DNA of 64,000 nucleotides from Mycobacterium sp. ELW1 (GTDB lineage Bacteria; Actinomycetota; Actinomycetes; Mycobacteriales; Mycobacteriaceae): contig NZ_CP032155.1 in the NCBI RefSeq assembly GCF_008329905.1, forward strand, positions 4,030,001-4,094,000. The letters are read 5' to 3'. This document shows positions 48,955 to 58,921 of the stretch, piece by piece (the stretch's first letter is position 1; each line of letters starts with the position of its first letter). The position numbers and the translations under genes were made by a program. The notes under the pieces were generated by a model that was given only the letters and a program-made list of their open reading frames with translations, was not told the origin of the DNA and made no database searches.

Positions 48955-49662
48955 CTAGCGAGTGGGGCAGGTGCCTGCGGCCGAGCGCAATTCGTCGGCC
49001 GACGCCTGATCCACCGGCAGTGCGTAACCGCGCAGCACCGCGATGAACTGCATCGCGTACTGGCACCAGAACGCATGGTTGGGCGGCATCCAGCTGCCGG
49101 GAGGTTGGTCGCCCTTGTCCTGGTTCACCTGACCGTCGACGGCCAGCAGGTTGGCGGGATCGTTGGCGAATCGAATCCGCATGTCGTCCGGCCAGTTTCG
49201 CGCGCCCATGTCCCAGGCGTACGCCAGCGGCACCAGGTGATCGATCTGCACGGCGGCCCCGACCTGCGCGCCGCGGGTGAACGGGATCGTCGCGCTGGTG
49301 TACGGGTCGTGCAGTACGCCGGTGGCGACCGCCTGCGGACAGCGTTTGGTGAACACGAAGGTCTTGTCGACGAGGTCGCGGTCCAGGACGTCGTCACGGG
49401 TGTCGCAGCCGTTGTGTCCACCCGGCGCGGAGTTGTTGTCGTCCCACGCATCACCGAATGCCGCGCGCCGGTAGTCGTTGCCGCGCAGCCGCTGCGGGAT
49501 GACGACGATGCCGTCGAGCACGTCGGTTCCCGGCGCCACCGTCGGCACGTCGGCGCGGGCGATCATCGCATCGGGATGACTGGTCGAGGACGTCACCTGC
49601 ACGGAGACGATCACCGCCAGCGCCGCGATCACCGCCAGCCAGATCAGGGGCCGCCGTCTCAC
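48955..49662 (-). CDS. Exported/membrane-anchored HNH-type (DUF1524) nuclease-like protein (Rv2972c-like)
   Basis: The 235-residue product has an N-terminal anchor or signal (RRRPLIWLAVIAALAVIVSV) and a DUF1524-type HNH domain: VQIDHLVPLAYAWDMG is the DH motif, and NDPANLLAVDGQVNQDKGD with NHAFWCQYA follow. Rv2972c is the positional equivalent. Whether it is an active secreted nuclease is not known. The GTG overlaps the recG stop as GTGA. The stop codon TAG lies inside the GCTAGC target duplication of the IS element, so the protein is unchanged by the insertion. Confidence 0.83.
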   Translation of the reverse strand: MRRRPLIWLAVIAALAVIVSVQVTSSTSHPDAMIARADVPTVAPGTDVLDGIVVIPQRLRGNDYRRAAFGDAWDDNNSAPGGHNGCDTRDDVLDRDLVDKTFVFTKRCPQAVATGVLHDPYTSATIPFTRGAQVGAAVQIDHLVPLAYAWDMGARNWPDDMRIRFANDPANLLAVDGQVNQDKGDQPPGSWMPPNHAFWCQYAMQFIAVLRGYALPVDQASADELRSAAGTCPTR

Positions 49663-51874
49663 GACTTGTCCAGGTAGTCGATCCGGTCGCCGCCGGTGAA
49701 CTGGCCGGCCAGGACCGCCATGCCGGGGTTCGCGGGATCGCGGGCATAGATCGACTGGGCCACCTCTCGCGCGTCGACGATGACCTCGAGGTGCTCGGCC
49801 AGAGACAGGAAGCGCAGCGTGATGGGGCGGCCGGATTGGTTGAGCCCCAACACGTCTCCCTCGCGGCGCTCCTGCAGATCCAGATCCGCCAGCTCGAAGC
49901 CGTCCAGCGTGCTGGCCACCGCGGTCAACCGATCGCCGGCTTTGGATCCCTCCGGGAGCTTGGTGGCCAGCAGGCACAGGCTGGCGTGCGAACCGCGTCC
50001 GATCCGTCCGCGCAACTGATGCAGCTGGCTGATGCCGAACCGGTCGGCGTCCATCACCACCATCACCGTCGCGTTCGGCACGTCGACACCCACCTCGATG
50101 ACCGTGGTGCACACCAGGACGTCGATGTCGCCCGCGCGGAACGCGGCCATCACCGCGTCCTTCTCGTCGGGGGCCAGCCTGCCGTGCATCAGGCCCAATC
50201 GCAGCCCGGCGAGTGGCCCGTGCCCCAGATGCTTGAACAGGTTGACGACGGTCTCGGCGGGCGGGCCCGCGTCCTGCTCGGCCGCCTTGTCGTCCTCGTC
50301 GATGCGGGAGGCCACGACGTAGGCCTGCCGGCCTTCGCCGACCTCCTCAACGATCCGCTGCCAGGCCCGCGCCAGCCATTGCGGCTTGTCCTTGATGAAG
50401 ATCGTGTTGGTGGTGATCGGCTGGCGCCCGCGCGGAAGTTCGCGCAGGGTCGAGGTTTCCAGGTCGCCGTATACCGTCAATGCGACCGTGCGCGGGATCG
50501 GCGTGGCCGTCATGACCAGCAGATGCGGAGTCAGTCCCGCAGGGGCCTTGGCGCGCAACCGGTCTCGCTGCTCCACGCCGAACCGGTGTTGTTCATCGAC
50601 GACGACGAAGCCCAGCTTGTGGAATTCGACGGCATCCTGCAACAGCGCGTGGGTACCGACGACGATGCCCGCCTCTCCAGACGCCACCTCGTCGCGCACT
50701 TGACGTTTCTGGGCCGCCGACATCGACCCGGTCAGCAAGGCTATTCGGGTCGCTCCGTCCTCGCCGCCGAGTTGGCCGGCCATCGCCAGCGGCCCGAGCA
50801 CGCTACGGATCGACTGGGCATGTTGGGCGGCAAGGACTTCCGTCGGTGCCAGCAACGCGCACTGGTATCCCGCGTCGACCATCTGCAGCATGGCCACCAC
50901 CGACACGATCGTCTTACCGGAGCCGACCTCGCCCTGCAGCAACCGATTCATCGGCTTGCTCGCGGCCAGTTCGGCGGAGACCACGTCGAGCACCTCCCGT
51001 TGGCCCGCGGTCAGCGCGAAGGGCAGTCGCTCGATCAGCGCGGCGGCCAAGCCGTCCTCGCGGCGCGGCGCGACGGGGCCGGATTCGGAGAGCTCGCCGT
51101 GGCGGCGCTGCGCGAGCGCCCATTGCATGCCGACGGCCTCGTCGAACCGCAGCCGCTCGCGGGCTGCCTCCCGCTCGGGTTCCCGCTCGGCGACGTGGAT
51201 GGCGCGCAACGCTTCATCCTCGGAGATCAGACCCCGCTGGCGCACAACGCTTTCGGGTAACGGATCGGGTATGGGGTCGAGCACGGCGAGTACCTGCTGG
51301 ACGCAGGCGTAGATGTCCCAGCTCTGCAGCTTGGAGCTGGCGGGGTAGATCGGGAAGAAGTCACGCTCGAACGCCGCCATCGACAATTCGCCGGCCTCCG
51401 AAGTCGAGGTGTCGGCGATCGTCTTGAGCGACTTGCTTCCGAACACCCGTCCCCGCGGGAGTTCAGCGCCAGGAAGTCCGGGTGGGTGAGCTGCATGTTG
51501 CCCTTGAAGAACCCGACCTCGCCGGACAGCATCAGGCGGACGCCCTCGATCAATTCCTTCTTGAGCCACTTCGCATTGAAGAACGTCGCGGTGACTTTGC
51601 GCCGGCCCTTCCCCAGGGTGATCACCAGATACTCGCGCTTGGGTTGGCGATTGGTCCAGCGGACCTCAGCCTTCTCGATCTCGCCGACCAGCGTGATGTG
51701 CTCGCCCTCCTCCGGCGGCGCCTCGTCCTCACCCCACACCGACATTCCGTGGATGTACTTGCGCGGGTAGTGGCGCAGCAGGTCGTCGACGGTGCGTATG
51801 CCGAACACATCGTCGAGCAGGCCGGCGGCCTTGCCGCCAACGATCCCGTCGAGACGGTCGGTGAGACTGACCAC
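49659..51874 (-). pseudogene. recG: ATP-dependent DNA helicase RecG, split by a one-base frameshift
   Basis: RecG reverses stalled forks and processes Holliday junctions. The 5' part (to about 51455) encodes the wedge domain start (MVSLTDRLDGIVGGKAAGLL); the 3' part contains the helicase motifs LLQGEVGSGKTIVSVVAML, VVDEQHRFGVEQRDR, MTATPIPRT, and HQLRGRIGRG. The frames meet at GGGG (minus strand, 51451-51454); an additional G would restore LNSRGGRVFGSKSLKTIAD and a protein of about 738 residues. All motifs are intact, so a base-calling error is a strong alternative to true inactivation. It is coupled to the nuclease gene by GTGA. Confidence 0.9.
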
Positions 51875-51876
51875 GA

Positions 51877-53520
51877 CTACTCCACCCCGATCAACAGCTC
51901 ATCGCCGCGGTGACCGGTGGCATAGGTGGCGAATTCGATTCCGGGATGGCGCCGGTGGATGTGTGCGGCCAGCGCCTGGGCGACGGCCGGATCGGTGCCG
52001 GCACCGGTCAACACGGTCACCAGCTCACCGCCGGCCACCAACAGCAGGTCGATCAGTCCGGCGGCCGCACCGGTCACATCCTCGGCGACCACCAGGACTT
52101 CGTCACCGGCGATCCCCAGCCCGTCACCCGGTTGGCAGCTGCCCGCCCACGTGAGCGCCTGTTCGGTGGCGGTGCGCACCGAACCGTGCCGGGCCGCGGC
52201 CGCCGCCCTGGCCATCGAGTACCCGTCGTCGACGGCCTGCCGGCTCGGATCATGGACTGCGAGCGCTGCCAGACCCTGCACCATCGAACCGGTCGGCAAC
52301 GCGACAACGTCAATGCCCCAACCGATTCCGGCCGTGCACCCGGCGACCAACTCCTCGGCAGCGACGTAGCCGTTGGGCAGCACCATCACCTGAGCGGCCC
52401 CGGCATCCACAAGCGCGCGCAGCAGCTCGCGGGCGCTCACGCCGTTGACCGGATCAGCCAGCTCGGCATCCGGGCGCAGCACACACGCGCCCTCCTGGCT
52501 GAAAAGCTCTGCGGCGCCGTCACCGTCGACGACGGCCAGCACCGCGCGCTCACGACTCCAGCTGCCCGGAGAAACCCGGGCGGGCCCGGTGCTCAACACC
52601 GAGATCTGGATTCGGCTCACCGCGCCGGCCGCCAGCCCGGCCTCCACTGCGGCGCCGGCGTCGTCGGTGTGGACGTGTACCGAATAGCGTTCGGCCGACG
52701 CGGCGATCGCGACCGACTCGCCGAGCTGCTCCAGCCGGGTCCGCAGCGGATCGAGCGCCGCCGGATCGCAGTCGGCGAGCAGATACATCACCTCGAATTG
52801 CGGTGGCGCGGGTTCCGCGGTGGCGGTCTCGATCAGCGGCGGCCCCGGTTCGTAGGCGTGCCGGTGGGGCGCGTGCCCGGTGACGGTGGCGGTCAGGGCG
52901 TCGATCAGAACGAGGAACCCGCGCCCGCCCGCGTCGACCACCCCCGCCTCGGCCAGCGCGTCGAGCTGTTCAGGGGTGCGGTCCAACGCGGTGACCGCGG
53001 CCTCGCCACCTGCGGTGAGCGATTCGGCAAGACTCGCACCATCGGCGGCCCACTGTTGAACGGTGTCGGCGACGGCCTGGAGCACCGACACGATGGTGCC
53101 GGCCACCAGCTGCCCGCCCATCGACGACACCACCAGCCCGACGGCGTGCCGCAGGGCCGCGCCCAGCAGTACCGCGTCGATGTCGGCGAGGTCACCGTCG
53201 GTGTCGGCGGCGGCCGCGGCGGTGACGTCGGCCAATCCGCGCAAGATCTGCGACAGGATCACCCCGGAGTTGCCCCGGGCGCCGTGCAGTGCACCTTCGG
53301 CCAAGGCCGCGGTGAGCTCGCCGACGCCGCCCGAGCCGGTCACCGACTCCGCCTCGGTCAACGCCGCCCGCATGGTGAACAGAAGGTTGGTCCCGGTATC
53401 GGAGTCGGCCACCGGGAACACATTGAGCCGGTTGATCTCGTCGGTGTGGGTGATCAGGTCGCCGACGGCGGTAGAAGCCCAGTCGCGCAGGGCAGATGCG
53501 TCCAGCCGCCGGTCCGGCAT
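51877..53520 (-). CDS. DAK2-domain fatty-acid-kinase-like protein (FakA/YloV family)
   Basis: The N-terminal DAK2 domain has NVFPVADSDTGTNLLFTM, which holds the ATP-Mg Asp residues, and GARGNSGVILSQILRGL. The C-terminal half matches the DegV/FakA-type region (YSVHVHTDDAGAAVEAGL). FakA phosphorylates fatty acids bound to FakB; I see no fakB here, so the partner is unknown. The start at 53520 has GAGGAGG 5-9 bases upstream. Here a single 547-residue gene lies where M. tuberculosis has Rv2974c and Rv2975c as separate genes. It is next to recG in both. Confidence 0.9.
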   Translation of the reverse strand: MPDRRLDASALRDWASTAVGDLITHTDEINRLNVFPVADSDTGTNLLFTMRAALTEAESVTGSGGVGELTAALAEGALHGARGNSGVILSQILRGLADVTAAAAADTDGDLADIDAVLLGAALRHAVGLVVSSMGGQLVAGTIVSVLQAVADTVQQWAADGASLAESLTAGGEAAVTALDRTPEQLDALAEAGVVDAGGRGFLVLIDALTATVTGHAPHRHAYEPGPPLIETATAEPAPPQFEVMYLLADCDPAALDPLRTRLEQLGESVAIAASAERYSVHVHTDDAGAAVEAGLAAGAVSRIQISVLSTGPARVSPGSWSRERAVLAVVDGDGAAELFSQEGACVLRPDAELADPVNGVSARELLRALVDAGAAQVMVLPNGYVAAEELVAGCTAGIGWGIDVVALPTGSMVQGLAALAVHDPSRQAVDDGYSMARAAAAARHGSVRTATEQALTWAGSCQPGDGLGIAGDEVLVVAEDVTGAAAGLIDLLLVAGGELVTVLTGAGTDPAVAQALAAHIHRRHPGIEFATYATGHRGDELLIGVE

Positions 53521-53782
53521 CGGCACCTCCTCGCGATCCCTGGCCATCACACGGCGTCGTCGCGCCAGCCTATCCAGTCCACCCGACACCGCGATGCCGC
53601 CGCGGCCCAGGACCGTGGGATGGCGGGATCACCGCAGGTCAGCGCCGCACGGACGGCGTCGTCCGAGCCTGGCAGCAGCGCATTTTGGCGTTCGGTTCGC
53701 CGGACGGCTATCCTAGTCAGGTTGTCGGGTCACCCGTTTCGGTCGTTGGCCCCCAGGAACACGTTCGATAGAGGAGTTCTAC

Positions 53783-53977
53783 ATGGCTGCCGTGTGCGAC
53801 GTCTGCGGAAAGGGCCCCGGCTTCGGCAAGTCGGTGTCGCATTCCCATCGCCGGACCAGCCGTCGCTGGAACCCGAACATCCAGACCGTGCGCGCCGTGA
53901 GCCGCCCCGGTGGCAACAAGCACCGCGTGAACGTCTGCACCTCGTGCCTGAAGGCCGGCAAGGTCAGCCGCGGTTAA
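53783..53977 (+). CDS. rpmB: 50S ribosomal protein L28 (zinc-binding form)
   Basis: A 64-residue ribosomal protein: [20 protein letters not shown], then [11 protein letters not shown] and [10 protein letters not shown]. Two CxxC pairs (C5/C8 and the later CTSC) identify the zinc-containing C+ paralogue. GAGG lies upstream at about 53770. It is transcribed against the neighbouring kinase gene and is convergent with ung. Confidence 0.95.
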   Translation: MAAVCDVCGKGPGFGKSVSHSHRRTSRRWNPNIQTVRAVSRPGGNKHRVNVCTSCLKAGKVSRG

Positions 53978-53993
53978 TTCCGCTCTGCCCGCG

Positions 53994-54056
53994 CGCCCAA
54001 ACCGACGTTTGGCCGCGAAAGATCGAGTAGATCTCGGCACAACGTCGATCTCGGCG
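53994..54056 (+). repeat. Intergenic repeat element, copy 2
   Basis: A 63-base unit between rpmB and ung, same orientation as copy 1 at 34040-34102 and 84% identical without gaps. Within it CCAAAC-CGAC-GTTTGG (53997-54012) forms a perfect 6-base stem; copy 1 has lost part of that pairing. Confidence 0.8.
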
Positions 54057-54060
54057 TGCG

Positions 54061-54744
54061 TTAAGGCAGCTGCCAGTCGATCGGCTCGGCACCCATCCCG
54101 TTGAGCAGTTCGTTGGCCCGGCTGAACGGTCGTGAACCGAAAAATCCGCGTGACGCCGACAGCGGCGACGGATGCGGCGACTCGATGGTTCGGGAGTCCC
54201 CCAGCATCGGCTTGAGCGTCGATGCATCACGTCCCCACAGGATCGCCACCATCGGTTGATCACGCGCCACCAGAGCGCGGATCGCGCATTCGGTGACGGC
54301 CTCCCAGCCTTTCCCCCGATGCGATGCCGGCGTGCCGGGCTGTACGGTCAGCACCCTGTTCAGCAGCATGACACCGCGCTGCGACCACGGCGTGAGGTCA
54401 CCGTTCGACGGCTGCGGGTACCCGAGATCCGCGGTGTATTCAGTGAAGATGTTCGCCAGGCTGCGCGGCAGCGGCCGCACCTCGGGGGCCACCGAGAAGC
54501 TCAGGCCCACCGCGTGCCCGGGTGTGGGATATGGATCCTGGCCGACGATCAGCACCCGCACCTCGTCGAACGGAAAGGTGAAGGCGCGCAGCACGTTCTG
54601 GCCCGCGGGCAGATAGTGCCGTCCGGCGGCGATCTCATCGCGCAGGAACTGGCCCATCTGGGTGATCTGGTCGCTGACCGGGGCGAGCGCCTGCGCCCAG
54701 CCCTCGTCGACGAGTTCGGCAAGTGGCCGGGCGGTGGTCGTCAC
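54061..54744 (-). CDS. ung: Uracil-DNA glycosylase
   Basis: Ung removes uracil from DNA. The water-activating loop [20 protein letters not shown] holds the catalytic Asp, and [13 protein letters not shown] contains the second catalytic His and DNA-intercalating loop. The protein is 227 residues, family 1. GTG or ATG start near 54744. It is downstream of thiL with a 22-base gap. Confidence 0.97.
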   Translation of the reverse strand: MTTTARPLAELVDEGWAQALAPVSDQITQMGQFLRDEIAAGRHYLPAGQNVLRAFTFPFDEVRVLIVGQDPYPTPGHAVGLSFSVAPEVRPLPRSLANIFTEYTADLGYPQPSNGDLTPWSQRGVMLLNRVLTVQPGTPASHRGKGWEAVTECAIRALVARDQPMVAILWGRDASTLKPMLGDSRTIESPHPSPLSASRGFFGSRPFSRANELLNGMGAEPIDWQLP

Positions 54745-54766
54745 CGACGTAACCTAACGCGCGCCG

Positions 54767-55723
54767 TCAGTCGAAGGATTGCCAACCCGCCGCGCCGGCC
54801 CATCGCAGCCCGTCGACCAGGACCTCGGGGGCGCCGTCTCGGACGGTGCCGATCACCCGCCAGCCGGGCGGCACGGCCGCGGGGAAACACGCGACGAGGG
54901 CGTGATCTTCGCCACCGGAGAGCACCAGCGCGCTGGGATCGGTACCGGCCGCCGTGGCTGCGGCGGTGACGGCGTCGACGTCGGGTCGCAGCGCGTCCGC
55001 GGCGAGATCGATGAGGACCCCGGAGTCGCGGGCCATGTGGCCGAGATCGGCCAGCAGCCCGTCGGAGACGTCGGTCATCGCCTGCGCGCCGGCGTCCGCT
55101 GCCGCGATCCCCTGCCCATAGGGTGGTTGCGGCACCAGGTGCCGCTCCCGCAGCTCGCTGAAACCGGCAATCCCCTTGTGTAAGAGCAGATATCCGGCAG
55201 CAGACCGGCCCAGCTCACCGCTGACGGCGACCACCGACCCAGCTCGCGCTCCGCTGCGCAGCACCGGTGGGCGGCCGGCCAGATCGCCGAACGCGGTCAC
55301 CGAGATCACCCATTGCGGGCTGGCGACCAGATCGCCGCCGACGATCCCGGCGCCCAGCGGACCGGCCTCCAGCCACATTCCGTCGGCCAACTCCTGCGCC
55401 CGCGCTGCCGGGGTGTCGGGTGGGGCGCCGAACGCGACGACGAACGCGCTGACCCGCGCGCCCATCGATTCGATGTCGGCGGCGTTCTGCGCGATGGCTT
55501 TTCGGCCGACCTCCAGCGGCGAGGACCAATCCAGCCGGAAGTGACGTCCTTCGACCAGCATGTCGGTGCTCACGACGACCCGACCGTCGGGCATTGCCAC
55601 CACCGCGGCGTCGTCTCCCGGCCCGACTGTGACCACCGCGGGTTGACGGCGGCCGGCCACCAGCCGGTCGATCACCGGGAACTCGCCGAGCTGGCGCAAT
55701 GTGGGTTCGTCACCGTCGGCCAC
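54767..55723 (-). CDS. thiL: Thiamine-monophosphate kinase
   Basis: ThiL phosphorylates thiamine monophosphate to thiamine diphosphate. VTVGPGDDAAVV and STDMLVEGRHFRLDW contain the Mg-ATP ligands; IVGGDLVAS and MTDVSDGLLADLGHMA are further family blocks. GTG at 55723 preceded by GGAGGAGGG fits the family N-terminus (DEPTLRQLGEFPVI); the upstream open frame is non-coding. About 318 residues. Confidence 0.94.
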   Translation of the reverse strand: MADGDEPTLRQLGEFPVIDRLVAGRRQPAVVTVGPGDDAAVVAMPDGRVVVSTDMLVEGRHFRLDWSSPLEVGRKAIAQNAADIESMGARVSAFVVAFGAPPDTPAARAQELADGMWLEAGPLGAGIVGGDLVASPQWVISVTAFGDLAGRPPVLRSGARAGSVVAVSGELGRSAAGYLLLHKGIAGFSELRERHLVPQPPYGQGIAAADAGAQAMTDVSDGLLADLGHMARDSGVLIDLAADALRPDVDAVTAAATAAGTDPSALVLSGGEDHALVACFPAAVPPGWRVIGTVRDGAPEVLVDGLRWAGAAGWQSFD

Positions 55724-55855
55724 GAGGTCTGCCCTCCTCCCGTCGCCCAGGCTGATCGGCACGGCAACCTGCGGTACGTTGGGGCCTTGCCGGCACCCGG
55801 ACATGCCAGTCTAGGGCGGCGCCGCATGCGGGCGGCCATCGAGAGGAGTCGACGG

Positions 55856-56092
55856 GTGGTGGAGGCGTACATGCTGATCCAGACCGAGGTCGGCCGCGCC
55901 GAGGTAGTCGCCAAGCAGGTGGCCGCGCTGCCGGGCGTACTGTCCGCCGAGTACGTGACGGGTCCCTATGACGTGGTGGTCCGGGTCGCCTCGGCCACCG
56001 ACGATGACCTGGCCGCCTCGGTGGTGCCCAGCGTTCAGCAGATCGCCGGGATCACCCGAACCCTCACCTGCCCCATTGCCGATGCCGACTGA
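55856..56092 (+). CDS. Stand-alone Lrp/AsnC ligand-binding (RAM) domain protein
   Basis: A 78-residue protein with only the ACT-like ligand-binding half of Lrp/AsnC regulators: AYMLIQTEVGRAEVVAKQV, GVLSAEYVTGPYDVVVRV, then ITRTLTCPI. No DNA-binding domain is attached. Such small proteins form oligomers that bind amino acids; their role is unknown. GTG at 55856 has GAGAGGAG 7 bases upstream; ATG at 55871 is possible. Its last 11 bases overlap the next gene. Confidence 0.85.
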   Translation: MVEAYMLIQTEVGRAEVVAKQVAALPGVLSAEYVTGPYDVVVRVASATDDDLAASVVPSVQQIAGITRTLTCPIADAD

Positions 56093-56648
56093 GCCGCTTC
56101 CCGTCGCCAGCGAGGACAGCACGGCGGATGGACCGCCTCGCGCCCTCCTGATCGCCGCGGTCATCGTGGCCGTGGTGGCGATCGGTGCCGTGCTCGCGAT
56201 CGCGGCCACCCGCAAGGCTCCGGTCCAGCCGGTGGTCATCGCCGCCGCCCCAGCGCCCCAAGCGGATTCGCCCAGCTGCCGGGATCTGATGGGCGCATTG
56301 CCGGAGAATCTCGGCGAGTTCCACCGGGTGGCAGCGGCCGACCCGGTGCCGCCCGGCGCGGCGGCGTGGCGCGGAGCGGCCGACAACTACCCGGTCATCC
56401 TGCGGTGTGGCATCGACCGGCCCGCGGAATTCATGGTGGGCTCCCCCATCCAGCTGGTCAACGCGGTCCAATGGTTTCAGCTCGACGATCCCCAGACCGA
56501 TCGCAGCACCTGGGTCACCGTGGACCGCCCGGTCTATCTGGCGCTCACCCTGCCGAAAGAGTCTGGCCCCACACCCATTCAGGCGTTGTCGGATCTGATC
56601 GCACGAACGTTGCCCGCGGTTCCGATCGATCCGAACCCGCCCCGCTGA
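56082..56648 (+). CDS. DUF3515 membrane-anchored protein (Rv2980-like)
   Basis: The 188-residue product has a cytosolic N-terminus, one membrane anchor (ALLIAAVIVAVVAIGAVLAIA) and an exported domain with two cysteines in SPSCRDLMGALP and VILRCGIDRP, a likely disulfide. The later STWVTVDRPVYLALTLP is a DUF3515 signature. It corresponds to Rv2980, beside ddlA. Function is unknown. It overlaps the Lrp/AsnC-type gene and is convergent with ddlA (one base between stops). Confidence 0.85.
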   Translation: MPTEPLPVASEDSTADGPPRALLIAAVIVAVVAIGAVLAIAATRKAPVQPVVIAAAPAPQADSPSCRDLMGALPENLGEFHRVAAADPVPPGAAAWRGAADNYPVILRCGIDRPAEFMVGSPIQLVNAVQWFQLDDPQTDRSTWVTVDRPVYLALTLPKESGPTPIQALSDLIARTLPAVPIDPNPPR

Positions 56649-56649
56649 G

Positions 56650-57753
56650 TCAGCGCAGACCTGTTCCGCGCGCCAACGCCGTCTCGACCATGGTGCCGAC
56701 CAGCGTCGGGTAGTCGATCCCGCTGGCCGCCCACATCCGCGGATACATCGAGATCGTGGTGAAGCCGGGCATGGTGTTGATCTCGTTGACCACCGGGCCG
56801 TCGTCGGTCAGGAAGAAGTCCACCCGCGCCAGACCCTGGCAGTCCAGGGCTTTGAAGGCCCGAATTGCCAAGTGCCGCAGTTCCTCTGCCACGTCTTCGT
56901 CGACTTTCGCGGGCACGTCGAGTTCGGCACCGTCGTCCAGGTATTTGGTGGCGAAGTCGTAGAAGCCGTCTTCGCGGCCCGCGATCCCGGCGACCCGGAT
57001 CTCCCCGATCGCGCTGGCTTGCACTGAGCCGTCCGGGAATTCGAGGACACCGCACTCGAGCTCCCGGCCTTCGATCGCGGCTTCGATGATGACCTTGGGA
57101 TCGTGTGTACGGGCATCGGCGATCGCCGCCGGTAGCTCGTCGGGGCTCATGACCCGATTCACCCCGATCGAGGATCCACCGCGGGCCGGTTTGACGAACA
57201 TCGGAAAGCCAAGGCGCATGATGTCATCGAGCGTGGGCGCCTTCTCCTGCGGGCGCAGCACGACGTGGTCGCCGATCGGAAGGCCGTCGGCGGCCAGCAG
57301 CTTCTTGGTGAACTCCTTGTCCATGCCGGCCGCGCTGGCCAGCACGCCGGCACCGACATACGGCACGCCGGCCAATTCGAGCAGACCCTGGATGGTGCCG
57401 TCTTCGCCGTAGGGCCCGTGCAGGATCGGGAAGACGACGTCGACCGCCGTCAGTACCTCGCCGGCGGCCTGGCCCAACGACACCAGCTCCCCGTGCCGCT
57501 GCGGGTCGGCGGGCAACGCCAGCGCCGTGCCGGAGTCGCCCCTGACCTCGGGCAGTCGCCGGTCGGTGATGGCCAGGGTTTCCGGCTTGCCGTCGGTGAG
57601 CACCCAGGAGCCCTCCGGGGTGATGCCCACGGCGACGACCTCGAAGCGTTCCGGGTCGAGGTTGCGCAGGATGCTTCCGGCCGACACGCAGGAAATGGCG
57701 TGCTCGGAGCTGCGGCCCCCGTAGACGACGGCAACGCGGATACGAGAAGTCAC
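56650..57753 (-). CDS. ddlA: D-alanine--D-alanine ligase
   Basis: Ddl makes the D-Ala-D-Ala dipeptide for peptidoglycan, the substrate of the two carboxypeptidases at 11-14 kb. [19 protein letters not shown] is the N-terminal signature, [20 protein letters not shown] the ligand-binding loop, and the ATP-grasp part contains [15 protein letters not shown] and [15 protein letters not shown]. The protein is 367 residues, full-length. Confidence 0.97.
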   Translation of the reverse strand: MTSRIRVAVVYGGRSSEHAISCVSAGSILRNLDPERFEVVAVGITPEGSWVLTDGKPETLAITDRRLPEVRGDSGTALALPADPQRHGELVSLGQAAGEVLTAVDVVFPILHGPYGEDGTIQGLLELAGVPYVGAGVLASAAGMDKEFTKKLLAADGLPIGDHVVLRPQEKAPTLDDIMRLGFPMFVKPARGGSSIGVNRVMSPDELPAAIADARTHDPKVIIEAAIEGRELECGVLEFPDGSVQASAIGEIRVAGIAGREDGFYDFATKYLDDGAELDVPAKVDEDVAEELRHLAIRAFKALDCQGLARVDFFLTDDGPVVNEINTMPGFTTISMYPRMWAASGIDYPTLVGTMVETALARGTGLR

Positions 57754-57811
57754 AAACTAGAGAGGCTACAGCCCGGGCGCTACCAGCACGATCTGACGCT
57801 GTGAGCAGGCA

Positions 57812-58921
57812 CTATCCGGCGTCCAGGGCCGCGAGGACGTCAGCGACCAGATCGTCGGTGTCCTCGATGCCGGCCGAAATCCGGGCGAAGCCACCGGCCA
57901 CCGGGTCACCCCAGCGGGCCCGACGGTCCACGCTGGTGTGGATGCCGCCGAAGCTGGTCGCGGCCACCAGCAGTTCGCTGCGCCGCACCACGTCGTGGAC
58001 GGCGTCCGCGTCGGCGAGTTCGATCGACACCAAGCCCCCGAACCGCCGCATCTGCGCGGCGGCCACCGGGTGGGACGGGTCGTCGGGCAACCCCGGGTAG
58101 CGCACCGAGCGGACGCCCGGATGGCTGCGCAGCGCGGTGGCCAGTGCGAGGGCGTTGCCGCACTGCCGTTCGAAGCGCAGGCCGAGGCTCCCGAGGCTGC
58201 GCAGCACCAGCCACGCTTCGAACGAGCCCAGGATCGCCCCGGACAGCAGCCGCTCCCGCTCCACTGCGGCCATCAGGTCGGGGTCGTCGCCTGCGACATA
58301 ACCGGCCAGCAGATCGCTGTGGCCCGACAGGGCTTTGGTGGCACTGGCCACCACCAGATCAGCGCCCAGCGCCAACGGGTGCTGACCCAGCGGGGTGGCG
58401 GTGGTGTTGTCCACCAGCAGCCGGGCGCCGCGGTGTCGGCAGATCTCGGCAAGCCGGCGCAGGTCCACGACATCCAGCGCCGGGTTGGTCGGGGTTTCGG
58501 CCAGCACCACATCGGCGCCGCCGGCGGCGTCATAGATCTGCTCCGCGTCGGCTTCATGAACCGTGATTCCTTGCGGGGCAAGGCTTTCAGCGGCGTAGCG
58601 GCGCACCTGGTAGTAACCGTCAGCCGGGACCACCAGTACCGAGCCGGGTTTGGCCGTCACGCGCAGCGCAGCGGTGATCGCCGCCATCCCGGAACCGAAA
58701 GCCAATGCCGCGTCGGCCCCTTCGAGCTCGGCCAAGGCTGATTCGAGCTGCCGCCAGGTGGGGTTGGTGGCGCGGCCGTACGTGTTCTGTTCGCTGCCCT
58801 CGTCAGCGGCGAGGTGGTATGCCGACGCCGGAACCGGACCCGGCTGAACCGGATCCCCCGGAATCGGCAGGGAACTCACAGCTTTGACGGCGCGGGTCGA
58901 GTCGCCGTAGCGGTCGGTCAT
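57812..58921 (-). CDS. Cystathionine gamma-synthase/lyase-type PLP enzyme
   Basis: A fold-type I Cys/Met-metabolism enzyme. [15 protein letters not shown] binds PLP phosphate, [15 protein letters not shown] contains the PLP-nitrogen Asp, and [17 protein letters not shown] contains the Schiff-base Lys. It may be a gamma-lyase, gamma-synthase or methionine gamma-lyase; sequence alone does not decide. ATG at 58921 overlaps the gpsA stop as ATGA. It is not between gpsA and ddlA in M. tuberculosis, so the gene was gained here or lost there. 369 residues. Confidence 0.88.
   Translation of the reverse strand: MTDRYGDSTRAVKAVSSLPIPGDPVQPGPVPASAYHLAADEGSEQNTYGRATNPTWRQLESALAELEGADAALAFGSGMAAITAALRVTAKPGSVLVVPADGYYQVRRYAAESLAPQGITVHEADAEQIYDAAGGADVVLAETPTNPALDVVDLRRLAEICRHRGARLLVDNTTATPLGQHPLALGADLVVASATKALSGHSDLLAGYVAGDDPDLMAAVERERLLSGAILGSFEAWLVLRSLGSLGLRFERQCGNALALATALRSHPGVRSVRYPGLPDDPSHPVAAAQMRRFGGLVSIELADADAVHDVVRRSELLVAATSFGGIHTSVDRRARWGDPVAGGFARISAGIEDTDDLVADVLAALDAG

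Noticed and set aside
53783..53977. Possible zinc (Zur) regulation of rpmB
   Set aside because: This is the zinc-containing L28 form, which is not normally Zur-repressed, and no Zur site was seen.
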